Shown here one piece after another: positions 25,601 through 36,316 of a stretch of 64,000 nucleotides of DNA. This DNA comes from Dipylidium caninum. Taxonomy: Eukaryota > Platyhelminthes > Cestoda > Cyclophyllidea > Dipylidiidae. The stretch is taken from positions 310,001-374,000 of the forward strand of contig QEYB01000388.1 of assembly GCA_017562135.1 (NCBI GenBank), read 5' to 3'. Made by a program: the position numbers and the translations under genes. How positions within the stretch are numbered: the stretch's first letter is position 1; every line of letters starts with the position of its first letter. The notes beneath the pieces were generated by a model. The model had not been told where the DNA came from. It saw only the letters and a program-made list of their open reading frames with translations, and ran no database searches.

Positions 25601-27625
25601 TGCTGATGCAACAGATGGAGTGCACAAAACTTTTCTTCTTCTATTTTTTCTCCTTCTGTGTGCAGTGAGGGAGAAAATTGCCTATCGTCGTCGAAATCTG
25701 CTAACCATTCAGCGCTACGTTCGTGGCTGGTTGGTTCGCAAACACGTAGGCTACATCATTATGGTGCGCCGAGCTCTTCGAGAGATGAGTAAGGAGTTGG
25801 CGCAGGTACAGCAGACGTACGAGGGCCTTCCGGACTTCCAGAGCAAAGGAAATGCAAATGTAAGCAGCTTGTAGCCTTCCCCTCTACCCTGTCTTCAGTA
25901 GGTCAAGAAATCCCGATGTACCCAGTGAAGGCGATGGTGGTGGTTAAGGCGGATGAGTTTGTGGAGCCTGGTGAAGGACTACTGGCCCCCAGTAGCTGGA
26001 ATAAATACTGAATTGAGTACACCGGTTTTCATTACTCTTACCTCAGCTCTTGAAGGAGCCTCTTAACAGAAAATCATAGGCATACGCTTCTCCTTATGGT
26101 TCATTTTGGAGAGAAATTATGCCTTTAAAATGATATAATTTGGTTTTGTGCGTCACAGGTGGACCAGGTGATTTTCGAGTTACAAGAACTCGAGCGGCAC
26201 ATCCAACAATACCCAGAAATGATGAACTCCGAAGAGCTGAAAGCCAGATTTGAGAAACTGGAAATCGACGTCAAAGAAGTGCAGGCTGAGGCCGCAGAAC
26301 ATCAACGCCTGGCAAAAGAGCGGAGGATGGAAGACCTTGACACTCAACCCCTAATAAAGGTCCGCAATGTCGGCGATCTGAAATCGGCGCCTCCCCTTGA
26401 CATCTCAAATATGTACGTCAGCAAATCCCTGTTTTATTTATTCTAATCCCTTTTTCCACTGCACAGTCACTTTCACTTGACCAATGCGTGTCATCTCCAG
26501 CGGGGTACCATTCCTTTTCAGTCTTTCCTTGTCCATATCGGTGGGTGTGAGAAATTAATTCTGTCACAAGCTGATGTTCTCAAATTCTTCCATTCCCCGT
26601 CCAACGTCCTGCCATTTTTCATAGGTTAAAAAGCCCAGTCTTACGCCCACAGAAGTGTTTTTATTTTGCCCTTACTTATGGGGCAGGAGGGGGGTTGTTA
26701 TTCTCAAGTGCATTTACTTTTAACCTTCTAGGAATTCCGAATAAAGAAGTAGGAAAAAAAGGTCAGGAAGAATGGGGTTTGGGCAATAGAAGGCGTGTGT
26801 GGCATAACCGGGTGCATATGGCCTGTTCCACTGTTTACACCATCTCCTTCCATCCAAATCCCGTCACTACACCCGTCGTGAGATTAAAGAGATGTGAAGA
26901 ATCACTGATGCTTTTTAAGTGATCCACACTATTCTTCCTCCCTACTTTCTTCCATCCGCTTCAATCTCTCAAGTAGCCAACAGATCCGATTTTTATGTCA
27001 ATCTCTTTGTTATTCTTGATTCTGTTCGTTTTAAAGGAATTTTAGGTGTTTATTTTAGCTTCGTGATGATTTCCCAACACTTCACCCCATACCTGTTAAC
27101 TTTTGTCTTTGGATTTTAGGCCCAACGGTGGAATGGAAGTACAGACAAATGGGGTGGTTGATGCTTACGCAAATGATCGTGATTACGTACGTGTTCGAGT
27201 GCCTAATCCCTCTATTTCACTACGATAAGGCTGAATATCACCTCCCCCCACTGCCTCTACAGTGTGATGACCTGTTGAACTCGTAGTTTTGAGTGAATCG
27301 TTAGTGTAGAAATGGAAAGAACTTTTATGAGGCACTTAAAAGTCGATTCTTGGCCACTTGACCTGCCAAAATGGGCTAATTGGGTAATTTGGATTTTAGG
27401 CTTCGAAGAACTCTCCGACAACGGAGATTATCAAGCAGCGAATAAATGAATTGTCCTTCAACGAGCTAAAAAAGCATATAGAGACAGCGAAGTGTGAGTT
27501 GACGTTTCACCATCTTTCTAAACATGAAATTCACTAGTCTGGTTAATTGAAACAAAACCCCCTAATTAATCCGCTTTATTTCAGACGATGAGGAAAGAAG
27601 ATGTTATGAACGGGGAGATGGCTAG
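13691..27625 (+). CDS. MYO6: Myosin VI (unconventional, minus-end-directed myosin) with shortened tail
   Basis: Actin motor of class VI, the class that moves towards the pointed end. Exons: 13691-13798, 14005-14071, 14103-14176, 14448-14577, 15235-15399, 15708-15970, 16509-16589, 17046-17226, 19606-19887, 19986-20150, 21045-21172, 21566-21751, 21862-21990, 22520-22744, 23463-23670, 25666-25859, 26159-26412, 27120-27186, 27400-27493, 27585-27625; phases agree throughout (about 1013 aa). Seen: [28 protein letters not shown]-loop [12 protein letters not shown] (about residue 147), switch [21 protein letters not shown], switch [32 protein letters not shown], actin-binding [12 protein letters not shown]. 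The converter motif [20 protein letters not shown] and the following class-VI insert (WIIFYRWRR...VISVIKLREKI) are present, then one IQ helix ([15 protein letters not shown]) and a three-helix-bundle-like lever (exons 16-17). The long single alpha-helix and the C-terminal cargo domain of human MYO6 (1285 aa) are missing. The final exon has two plausible frames. Intron 2 is 31 nt. Confidence 0.94.
16774..16792. repeat. (AC)n microsatellite in MYO6 intron 7
   Basis: Uninterrupted alternating A and C for about 19 nt, inside the intron between exons 16509-16589 and 17046-17226. Confidence 0.9.
19017..19068. repeat. Interrupted (CA)n tract in MYO6 intron 8
   Basis: CA-rich stretch broken by ACTCACTC and CCCAAAAA. 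It lies in the 2.4-kb intron 17227-19605. GACAGACAGAGAGACAGATAG-type repeats follow at about 19139-19171. Confidence 0.85.
20276..20510. repeat. Pyrimidine-rich tract (CCT/TTC) in MYO6 intron 10
   Basis: About 235 nt of almost pure C and T on the plus strand, made of CTCCTC, TTCTTC and CCTTCT units with few purines. It lies in the intron 20151-21044, well away from the 3' acceptor, so it is not simply a polypyrimidine tract for splicing. Confidence 0.85.
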
Positions 27626-28320
27626 ACGCTTTCTTGCATATAAGGGCTTTAAGGATGTCAACCGTCCGACCACGCTAGCACAAAATGGTCGGGATAGGCG
27701 CCTGTACTAGCGAAATTTTTGATGAAATTTGTCTGTGTTGTATATATGAACATCCGTGGCTTGTACTCCGCAACTCAGTACGCTCCGCCAACACCCTACT
27801 TCCCACCTGCTGTCCCCTCCCTTTCTCCGCCTTCACTCATTTTCATTTGTACGGTCTATTTTTAAATTGTCAACTGTGAGCATCTCTCAAAATACATAGC
27901 ATCCCGATTTGAGGAGTTGGTCTCTTTCCTTACGGCATAAGGTCTGGATATGACGGTAAACATGACATTGTGTCATTTGTTGCCTAAATGTTGCTTAGAC
28001 CCTTTTTCTGTCCATCAACTGACGTTCGGCCAATGGGATGAGTGAAACACGTTGGAGTGTAACGATTTTCACTCAATACCGTTTAGATCGCTGCTCCGCT
28101 CAGGTGAAAGTTGTCCCAGCAGAACTGTTCAATGTATGGCCAACACATGTAAATTCCCATTGGCTGCTGGTTAGTCAGCTAATTGGCCAACATAGCTGTA
28201 ATGTTCGGGTGGCAGCTTCGAAGTGATTGGTCAGGCGGCAGTGGCACCTCTGACCCTAAGACTATCGTAAAGGTCGGACGGATAGCAGTAACTTTGTGTA
28301 GTACCCTCGTGCCCGTTTGA
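27626..28320. other. MYO6 3' flank and upstream region of the SRPBCC gene
   Basis: After the MYO6 stop at 27625 an alternative frame stays open to TAG at about 27709. No AATAAA was found in the following 300 bases. From 28025 on the stretch carries several CCAAT boxes in front of the next ATG (28321). Confidence 0.5.
28030..28230 (+). promoter_or_regulatory. Cluster of CCAAT boxes upstream of the SRPBCC gene
   Basis: CCAAT at 28030-28034, and its complement ATTGG at 28159-28163, 28182-28186 and 28226-28230: four copies within 200 bp, ending 90 bp before the ATG at 28321. CCAAT boxes bind NF-Y in animals; a promoter role is inferred from position and spacing. Confidence 0.5.
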
Positions 28321-31300
28321 ATGAATCTCTGGTTCCCTGCGGTGGTCTTTTTGGCCGGAGTTGTTGCCTACCTTTGCGTAACACCAGGACCGAGGATTTT
28401 CGAGCAGGACATCGTGCTTAATCAACAGGCTAGCGTTGCTTCCGATTTGTCACGGATTTTAATCGGTATCCTTCGTGGCTGGACTCCGTGAAAGCGGTCA
28501 CATCGGATGTCGACCCTTCCAGTGCTATGGTTGGAACAGAATTTGAACTCCTCTTTTCAAAGAATTACGTTGGTAAGTTAATTGGGAATGTAGGGCTACA
28601 TTGGGCTAAGATGGCGATCACGTGATTTGGAACATGCCAGTCTGCAGTTGGGACATAAATAGACCTTATAACAATAAGCCGCTTTTGCAGTTGTCTGATA
28701 CAAGTTTCGCCCAATTAGCTCCCCCTTGAATTACTGCAGCTTCGCCAATAAAACGTGTGTCCATTCGGCATTAAAAAAATTAGATAATAATTTTGGGAAA
28801 TAAAACAATGAGTGATTTGGCGTTTTGTCCACTTTGTTGTTTTGCATCGAAATTGCCCGCGTTATTGTGGAATTTAAGTTCATTATCAGCCGTTCAATCA
28901 TCTAAATCTGCCAAATCGAGGGGATTTACAATATGTCGGAATAAATGAGAAACAACTGTAAATTCACAGGATAAAATGTTTTAGTAGCATCCCTTTTGTC
29001 ATTGTCTTTTTTTCAACTGGAGTTTAGAATGTTGTAAAGTAAAAGGCAAATGCAGATTTGGGCCGAGAGCCTTTGTGAGGCGCTTTAAAATACTGTATTC
29101 CTTCGCAAAAATAAGCCCCATAGCCTGAGGGGAATTCTTTTCCATTTCGCCCTCGCGCTGGTGATGAATGACGACTAAACCCACATAATTCAATCCAAGG
29201 ACAATTTTTCATGCGGAAGTGGAATCATTCTTACAGGCATTCTCTCCTGTGATGGAATTTGTTTTCTGCCGCGTTGCATGTAACTGACGTTTCTAAAAAA
29301 TTTTCGAATCGCTCACTGCTTGTATTGCAGAAATATGTATTGAAAGGCGTTTTTTTAGTACCCTTGAGACGATGCGATTGTGGCCGCTCTGTGGGTGAAA
29401 TTCAGAGAATAGACACATGGCAGCGGCAGAAGTGAGTGTGTTCCCCCAAAACGCCTAGGAATGAGGGGAAATTGTCACCAGAGGCAAAAGAGTTATCTCT
29501 TCGGAGCCGAAGGCACTCGGTCGGCCGCCTTTAGTTACATATTTCCCCAGTAAACGTGAAGTAGTCTCCATTTCGTGAAGCCCCAAAGTGTGGCGGTAGT
29601 TGCAGTGGCCATTCAAAGAGTAAAATGGCTGGATGTTAATGCATGCCGGTGATGCCAAGGCAGCATGTCTCAGACTCGGATTCGCTCCTGTATGACCAAG
29701 TCGACTGTTCTTTTCCCTTTAACACCTCGTAGCCGCCACTTTCTTACTCGCCTTCAGATGAGGCAGGGGAGAACGAGGATTGCCAAGGAAGATGGAACGA
29801 CGGTCCTCTTCGTGTCCTAATTCTCACGGTAGAATAAGTGGGGCGAATTCTTTTGATAAGCGTTTAAGGCGGCGAAAAATTACTTTTTTCGTCCTCGCCT
29901 CATCGAAATATGTGCATTTTTGACGACGTAGATTGTGTATTTTGGTGTTCACACCAAACCAGGCATCCATAAGCATTTTTTGTTACTTTTTCTATTCTTC
30001 TGTAGGGTAACTTTCTACTTAGTAAATTTATTGCCTCTTCTCTTAAGAGAATAACAAACTGAAGGCAGAGGTGCTCGAAATCGTGGAAGGTATGCGGTTT
30101 TCGGTCGGGCTGAATGACCTAATGCAAACAGTAATGAATTTTACTGTAAAGAGTCTACCCAAAGGATCGTGCAAGATCACCGTGACAATGACGTCTAGGA
30201 AGAACAATTTTCTTTCTAATGTGAGTCCTGTTTTTGTGTGTTTAACATCGTCAAATTGTTTACCTCTGGAGGTCTTTGTGGTACCCGGACCGCATGGAGC
30301 ATCGCATTAGAGCAGCCAGTGGATTTCTCCTCTCCCCTGAAAGTGGAATATTGAGGAATCACAAGCCGAGTGCTTGCGTAATCGACGGAAACCTCACCAA
30401 TTCAGTAGAGACTCCAAAATTAAAGTTTGGCTGAGAATTGCCTTCACTTTAGGGATAGCTCTTTGTAAAAATTTCAATAAGGTATTTGAAAATCCTCCGA
30501 CTACATCGCCATTTCGCCATCGTAATTTCAGTGAACTATCAAGAGCGGTTGGTCTGTGGCCATTTCCCTTTCCAACTAACTATTGTTCTACGTTTAGGAG
30601 ACGATGTTCATGGATGATTTATGCTAACATCCCTCTGAATGCCCCCTCGTATTTGCGTTACTCGGTCTTAGGCCGGCATGACATTTACGCAAGCTAACTT
30701 TACTTGCCTAATGGAGCTGATGTAGAATAAAGGAAATGAGGAAAATAGGTGGAGAAAAAGTATTCATGAAAAATCATAGAAATTGTCTTACACCTGTCAA
30801 TAATGTATTGCTAATATATCTGACACTACTGAAATCAGATAAGCGTCAAGGTGCCGACCCAAGTCCTTAAGCGACTACCCTCTTTTACAGGACGGTTGAA
30901 GTCCTCGTCTTAATACCATGATGGTAACCAGTTTTCTCAAGATGTAGGTGAGAGGGAAATCCGTATACGTTAAAGTCGGAGATGGGCGAATACAAGACCG
31001 ATGTTTTCTACTATATCTGCCCAATTGTCACCAAGATTTGTTTAAACCTACTTATTTAAGGCGAAAAAGCGTTTGTTCGAAAATATTATCAATTGTTGAA
31101 ATCCCTCTCCACTGCCAGGTAATTTAAGAATTTCTAATTGTTAAAGTTAACTGTTGAGGGAAGACTGCCTTTCAAACCCAGCTTGGCAACCAGGCTTGAA
31201 GGCACACTGGCTACCCGGATTTCGCATAGTTGCGCGAATGTGACCTGATTTTCATTGCAAGAAATCACCGTGGCGTCTTGGCAATTTACACCAAAGGTGC

Positions 31301-32695
31301 GCTAGCGATGCACAGGGCTACCACAAGATACTGCACTTTTAATAGTCTTTACCTGTCTTTCACCCTATAACTCGGATTTTTAATCCAAATCTTAAATTCC
31401 CCTACTCATTATTTAGTAGAAATAACACTGTTAGCTCTGATGAAAGGGTAAAGAGGGGTGGTCAAAGTGAAGTTGTCCTAAACCAGCCCTACGGGTAAAC
31501 TTTGTGCCTAAACCCTTTTCTTTATTCGTCCAATTTATCGTCTCTCACTCGCCTGTATTCAGCCTCACAAGTGAAGAATTAAAAGACTATGAAAAGCCTC
31601 AGTTTCACACTCGATTTATCCATTCCCACTTTTGGGTTTTAAATTATCCGGGTGAAAGTGTCTCTGGGCTTACCTGCTGCCAGCCTTCAATCCTCCCTCG
31701 CCTTGTATCGCGAACTGTTGAAGGCGGAACTGTTTTTTTGTCGCCCAAGAATGCAGGTTGGACCTATTTTTATCCCAAGAAGACGTGCCCATCGTACGGG
31801 TTCGATAGCTACGATGGCTAATGGTGTGGAGATGCTTTTACAGATAGAAAAAAAGGTGTCAAGTTTTCCTCCTTGTCAGTGGACATCAACTGCTGTTTAT
31901 CCTCTAGACTCACTTTAACTCTACGGTGAATCAAAACTATTCTTTTTCATGAAATCACTTTTCGACATATACAAATGAAGGGGGCACTGAGAAGTGTGTA
32001 AAAAATACCCTGTATTGCTTTCCTTACTGCCTGACCCTCACCTTTTCTCTTCTTCGTGCACACATTTTATTTGACATGGTTGAGTTTGTTGCGGTATCCG
32101 GAGTCACGCACACACGAAAAGAGAATAATTGTCTGTGATTTATCGTCTATACTGGTCACTATATTTACGCCTAGTCGGTGTGAGAGACAGTCTTGGCGTT
32201 GCCTCCTGTGTAAAACTGAGATGAGGTACTTTGGCAAGATATCTCATCCACAAGTTTGGTGACTCCAAATGCCTTTCGCTTAACACTGTTGGCAGACAGT
32301 TATTACTGCATGGATCATAATCATACCCGTGGTAAACTCTCTTCTCTTGGTGGAGATGATCATTTCCGCTTTAGTTGGATCTGGTAACTCTTACGGTCAA
32401 CGAGTGCGAGCCAGGGAATCTGAATAGAAAGCGGATCGCCTGAAGACGATGTTTGTAGCCCATGTTAAAGCGCTCACCGCTTCAATTGTCTACCTTGTCA
32501 GGTCAGGTAAACGCAGACTTTGAAGCGTGGGGAACCTCGAAATGACACGAATGTAATTTGTGGGAATGGTTAAATTTTAAGTCTACCCTCATCTTTTATT
32601 ATTATTTGCAGAACTTAATAATCCCAACAGTACGAATGTCCTTCTACAATTGGATGCTAAAATCCCTGCTCAAATTGAAGGCGTCAGCTCATTGA
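28321..32695 (+). CDS. Membrane-anchored SRPBCC/START-like lipid-binding protein, with apparent frameshift in exon 1
   Basis: SRPBCC proteins (polyketide cyclase/START/Coq10 fold) bind lipids or other hydrophobic ligands in a helix-grip cavity. Exons: 28321-28572, 30048-30220, 32612-32695. The start MNLWFPAVVFLAGVVAYLCV is a hydrophobic signal or anchor segment. Next comes RIFEQDIVLNQQASVA. In the next frame the text continues FRFVTDFNRYPSWLDSVKAV, the classic first helix of the fold, so one base seems to be missing near 28440. Exon 2 carries the beta sheet (LKAEVLEIVEGMRFSVGLND, then CKITVTMTSR). Exon 3 carries the C-terminal helix (MSFYNWMLKSLLKLKASA) and the stop at 32693-32695. Adding one base makes the three exons an exact multiple of three (169 aa). 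As written, exon 1 runs to an early stop. It could be an assembly error, a strain null allele or a young pseudogene. AATAAA lies at 33123. Confidence 0.6.
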
Positions 32696-33122
32696 AGTAT
32701 GTAACGTTGACTCAAGTGGAAGCACAACTACATCTATGTACATTTATCTATTACCTCGGATAGAGTTGAACGATTCGGATTAAGATTAATCCCCCCCCGA
32801 CCCCACCTGCGCGGTCGTACCTTACAGTTCCGGCGACCCCACTCGCCCTTGGCCTCCCATACCCTTGCTCCTGAATCGGTCCTTCTCCCTCCTCTCACCC
32901 CACATTCTATATATACACACATCTACACCCAACTCTAGCTAACAGTTCATTCACGCGCCATTCGCTCACCATCTTTATGTCCGAGTGGCATTTGTCGCAG
33001 TTGGTTACGCACTTTTCTCGCCCATAGTACTTTAACGCCAAAAAATTTCTCCACTTACAACTATGTGAAATACTTCAGAAATCCGTTCTGTTGGCTTTTG
33101 GGAGTGGGTGAACCGAATTTTA

Positions 33123-33128
33123 AATAAA
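33123..33128 (+). terminator. Candidate polyadenylation signal of the SRPBCC gene
   Basis: AATAAA about 430 nt past the stop at 32695. It is the first canonical signal I found on this strand downstream of the gene. Confidence 0.35.
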
Positions 33129-33506
33129 GTTATGTGGAGAAGCATGGAAATGTTCGTGAATGCATATAAACAAAGATTCTTGGGGATATGTGCAGTTAAC
33201 TGCTTATTCGGATTATTATAGGATTCGTGGGTGCGGTTGGTGTGGTAACACTTGTCCCGCGTAAGGAGTCGTCTCGAGATTAAATGAAGCAACCTGTTCT
33301 AGTAGGAAGTCTAAATAAAGAAAAAAAACCTTATGACAGAGTTACCTGCCCCATAAGGGGTTTTCCATGCGATGGAGTTGTCCAAACTTATCTACCTCCG
33401 TGCACACATGCGCTCCTGTAAGCATGTACAGCAGTATTTAACTCAAATAAGGCACAAGGGCTTGTCAACTTAGGCTTTAGACTACTTCATTCTTCGCTTG
33501 AAAAGT

Positions 33507-33512
33507 TTTATT
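33507..33512 (-). terminator. Candidate polyadenylation signal of the small minus-strand gene
   Basis: TTTATT on the plus strand, read as AATAAA on the minus strand, about 130 nt past the predicted stop at 33639. Confidence 0.35.
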
Positions 33513-33638
33513 CACCTCCCGTCCAGCTATCGTATGACGGTTAGTGCTTTCAGGCTGCAGTGACGGTATATTCCTATCCATTTTCCGGTCACGCTACCTG
33601 TGGCAACAGGATAGCTGGTAGTCGGTGCTTCATTTTGG

Positions 33639-34434
33639 TCAAAGTAACCGATGAGATTTTTTTAATTGTTCTCCATCTGTAAGTAAGATCAAAGACGGGA
33701 AAAGTATCATAAGTAATACACATTACACACATACACATGTTCTTCTTTTTCAAGGGTAGTACTGGTCTCCGTTGTACTATTTAGCCCGTTAGAGAGAGCA
33801 CAACTTTACGCGTGTAGGTGCTCAAATTAATCTGACCACCGACGGTATTTGAGAGGACAATACCAACTGTATCGATGTGACTTATGGTAATTAATACATC
33901 GTGACGAATAATGGAAAAATTCCATACGGAGATTTTCTTTCCACGTTGCATTATCGGCTTCATCGCACAACTTCTGTAGGGAAATCCAGAATAAGAGTAA
34001 TCTATAACAGGCAAGAGCAAGATACCTCTGCCTATTGGGCATAAAATGAAGAAAGGAATGTTAAAAGAATAGATTGTGGCATATCTTGACTTAAGAGTAA
34101 TATTATGCCCTTGGAAAGGGTTATTATCACTTGCGTCAGAACTTTGACTTTATCAAAAACCTCATTCTAAGCCCCAATTTTGCGCTAACGTGTATGCTGA
34201 CCTTCCAAATATTAACCACATAATTTGAGCAACGAACAACTCTCTAATCAAATGGTCAGTAATTTTAATTACTTTCTTCGCACTGTAAGTTAACAAAGAA
34301 TAAGATAAAATATTTTAGGAGAATATCGTAAGATACAGAAAGGTGAAAAGAATATAGGGGCCAACATCGTCTACTTACCTTGGAGCTTGTTGGAACTTAT
34401 TCGGGGCAGCATTCACTTTGCGAGGTTGCTTCAT
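33639..34434 (-). CDS. Hypothetical small charged protein (tentative exon model)
   Basis: I do not recognise this protein. Tentative exons (minus): 34434-34379 (ATG, then KQPRKVNAAPNKFQQAP), a short exon from 34282, 34166-34131 (NEVFDKVKVLTQ), 33973-33868 (KLCDEADNATWKENLRMEFF and following), 33676-33639 (GEQLKKSHRLL, stop). The joins 34379 to 34282 and 33868 to 33676 keep phase. The end of the second exon is unclear: a GTAATT donor four codons in keeps phase, while a longer helical reading (KVIKITDHLIRELF) does not. A 6-nt microexon (34031-34026) could sit between the third and fourth. The product would be about 85-90 aa, basic at both ends and helical in the middle. Its ATG lies 215 bp from the divergent start of the next gene. 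The support is splice phase only. Confidence 0.33.
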
Positions 34435-34649
34435 TTATCAACTTCCGTGTCCTAACAGGTTTGCGTGTTTTTTTTTCTACCCTTCTGATACCGTAGACCA
34501 GAAACTTTATTTTTTTTGCCTGATTGTATACCACTTCTGGCCTTTTTTAATCTTCAGACATCAACTTCTTTTACATTGCTGGATTATGTCAATGACGTAT
34601 ATACTACCAATTGATTTGCGTTCACTTGTTTTGTTGCAGATCTACGAAA
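34435..34649. promoter_or_regulatory. Short divergent promoter interval
   Basis: 215 bp separate the predicted minus-strand ATG at 34434 from the plus-strand ATG at 34650. If both models hold, this is a bidirectional promoter. It is T-rich on the plus strand, with no clear TATA box. Confidence 0.3.
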
Positions 34650-36312
34650 ATGCAAAATGTTGGTAAATATTACCTACCTCGCCTACTATTGCCATATAAT
34701 CTGGATTGGAGCAAAGTCCTCGAATCTCTTTCATATCTCCCGGTGTTAAAAAGTAAATCCATAACATTAGCCTATTTCCCTGGGTACACGTCATAGTACT
34801 TTGCTTTGTACTTTACTTATTTGGTAATGATTACTGAACCACATTTTTTCTCTCCAGCTGATTTCCTTATGACTTGGGATAAATATTTAAACGGGATCTT
34901 TTCTACCGCAACCTTCAGGATTTTCCACTTAACAGCTGCGAATATTTTCTCCTCTATCCGACTCTTTATTACTGGTAAAGGCCCTCCTTTTACAAAACCA
35001 CAAACGGGACATATATTTGCGAAAATTGTTTACATTATTCTATCTGTTTGTTTCTCGCTCACGATTGCGTTTAGTTTTTTCATCATTCCAACCTTCGTGT
35101 TCGCTGCCTTTGTTCTTGGTGTCATTGTAAGTGAAGTGTGCAGTTACCTATTAACTTACAAAAGAATACCTCTGAATCAGTTTTATCTGATTCCTCGCCG
35201 TCTTGAACTTTCATAATGATCAGTTTCATCTGTTCCATCCATTTCTACCAACCTATTTTTACAAGGCGTTTTAGATTAATAGATTTCTCATGTTTGATAT
35301 ATTTCTTTTTTTTTCACAACGTATATATATATATATATACTATTACATTATATAATCCCATATACACTGCTCAAGATTCACTGTATCAAAGCACCGTGTA
35401 ATAGACTGATCGTCTAAGTTGTGCATCGTATGCATTGGGTTTCCTTACTTTAACTAGATTTTATTTTTACGGAACATTCGGAACAGTATGTCATTTTGGG
35501 CCGATCTGATCAAACCTTAGGTGATGTAATTGACAAAATGAATTTAACTCCACTATAACGAATGCATGCTTATGTGTCAGTACACTTTGATGGGGTTTGT
35601 AGTGGCCTATCAACAATACGTTTTAAATGTGTTTAACAAAAAACCAACCTTACATTTCCTAACTACTTCCTTTCTGGTGATTCATTTCAGCACTTCAATT
35701 TTGGTGCGACTTTGAGCTTCCTGTCCGCAGGCTGCATCCTATCCTTTATTCTTCTAAACTTTGTAATCAGAGCAATATTTCTTACCCGGGGCGCCAAGGA
35801 GAATTTGGATGAGGAAGACATTAAAACTGCAGAGGTTAGTCAAACAGATTCACTTCATATCATTACGATCAAGTGACACGTATTTGCTAGATGCTGTAAC
35901 CCTAAATTTGCATAATTAACGGATCATCTCAGTGAACTTGATGCGTGCATTCTTTAAAATCTATGCACTTGGTACTACCATGTTTAATACACGTGTTGAC
36001 TTAAACCTTTTAAAGGTGCACTTTAATCGTTAGATAAATGTGATCATTTATCTCATTCTTATTAGATAAACTAAACATTTAGTAGGATGTTTACCGAAAC
36101 AGTGTTTATTGTCCTCCTAGAGGGTGATTGCATCTTCCGGATCATGTGTTCAAGAAATGTCCCAGTTGATTCGTACGGCGTCGGGAAGGGAGGATTTAAT
36201 TTCTTTCACTAATGTAATCAAAATGGCCCTTCAGTGGCATCTCAGTCTTTTCAACTTCTACGATCGCTTGCTTCAACCCCTTTTGGAACGGCGTCCTGAT
36301 ATAATGGCTTAA
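34650..36312 (+). CDS. Hydrophobic hairpin membrane protein, possibly promethin/LDAF1-like (205 aa)
   Basis: Exons: 34650-34662, 34858-35126, 35691-35834, 36121-36312; all joins keep phase, giving 205 aa. The first exon is only 13 nt (ATG CAA AAT GTT G). A soluble helix comes first (residues about 5-40, DFLMTWDKYLNGIFSTATF). Two long hydrophobic stretches follow, KIVYIILSVCFSLTIAFSFF running into IIPTFVFAAFVLGVI, and FGATLSFLSAGCILSFILLN, each long enough for a hairpin. The tail is acidic then amphipathic (residues about 135-205). The layout resembles promethin (LDAF1), a seipin partner in lipid-droplet formation, but I saw no diagnostic motif, so this is a suggestion. AATAAA overlaps the stop codon. 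The gene sits just upstream of ABCB7 on the same strand. A second, unrecognised multi-pass family is equally possible. Confidence 0.5.
35322..35339. repeat. (TA)n microsatellite
   Basis: About nine TA units in the intron 35127-35690 of the hydrophobic protein gene. Confidence 0.9.
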
Positions 36313-36316
36313 TAAA
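36311..36316 (+). terminator. Polyadenylation signal overlapping the stop codon
   Basis: The stop TAA (36310-36312) is part of TTAATAAATA, so AATAAA starts inside the stop codon. The 3' UTR would be only some 15-30 nt if this signal is used. Confidence 0.5.

Larger units (their letters stand above)
32696..33638. other. Convergent 3' region between the SRPBCC gene and the small minus-strand gene
   Basis: No coding exon was recognised. AATAAA on the plus strand (33123-33128) and on the minus strand (33512-33507) fit two transcripts ending towards each other. A C8 run lies at about 32789. Confidence 0.4.

Noticed and set aside
28440..28500. GTATCCTT in exon 1 of the SRPBCC gene, resembling a U12-type donor
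   Set aside because: The conserved fold continues through this string in the shifted frame, so it is coding rather than an intron start.
31504..31918. Two overlapping plus-strand open frames in the SRPBCC intron
   Set aside because: Neither joins in phase with exons 30048-30220 and 32612-32695, which already complete the fold; no family match.
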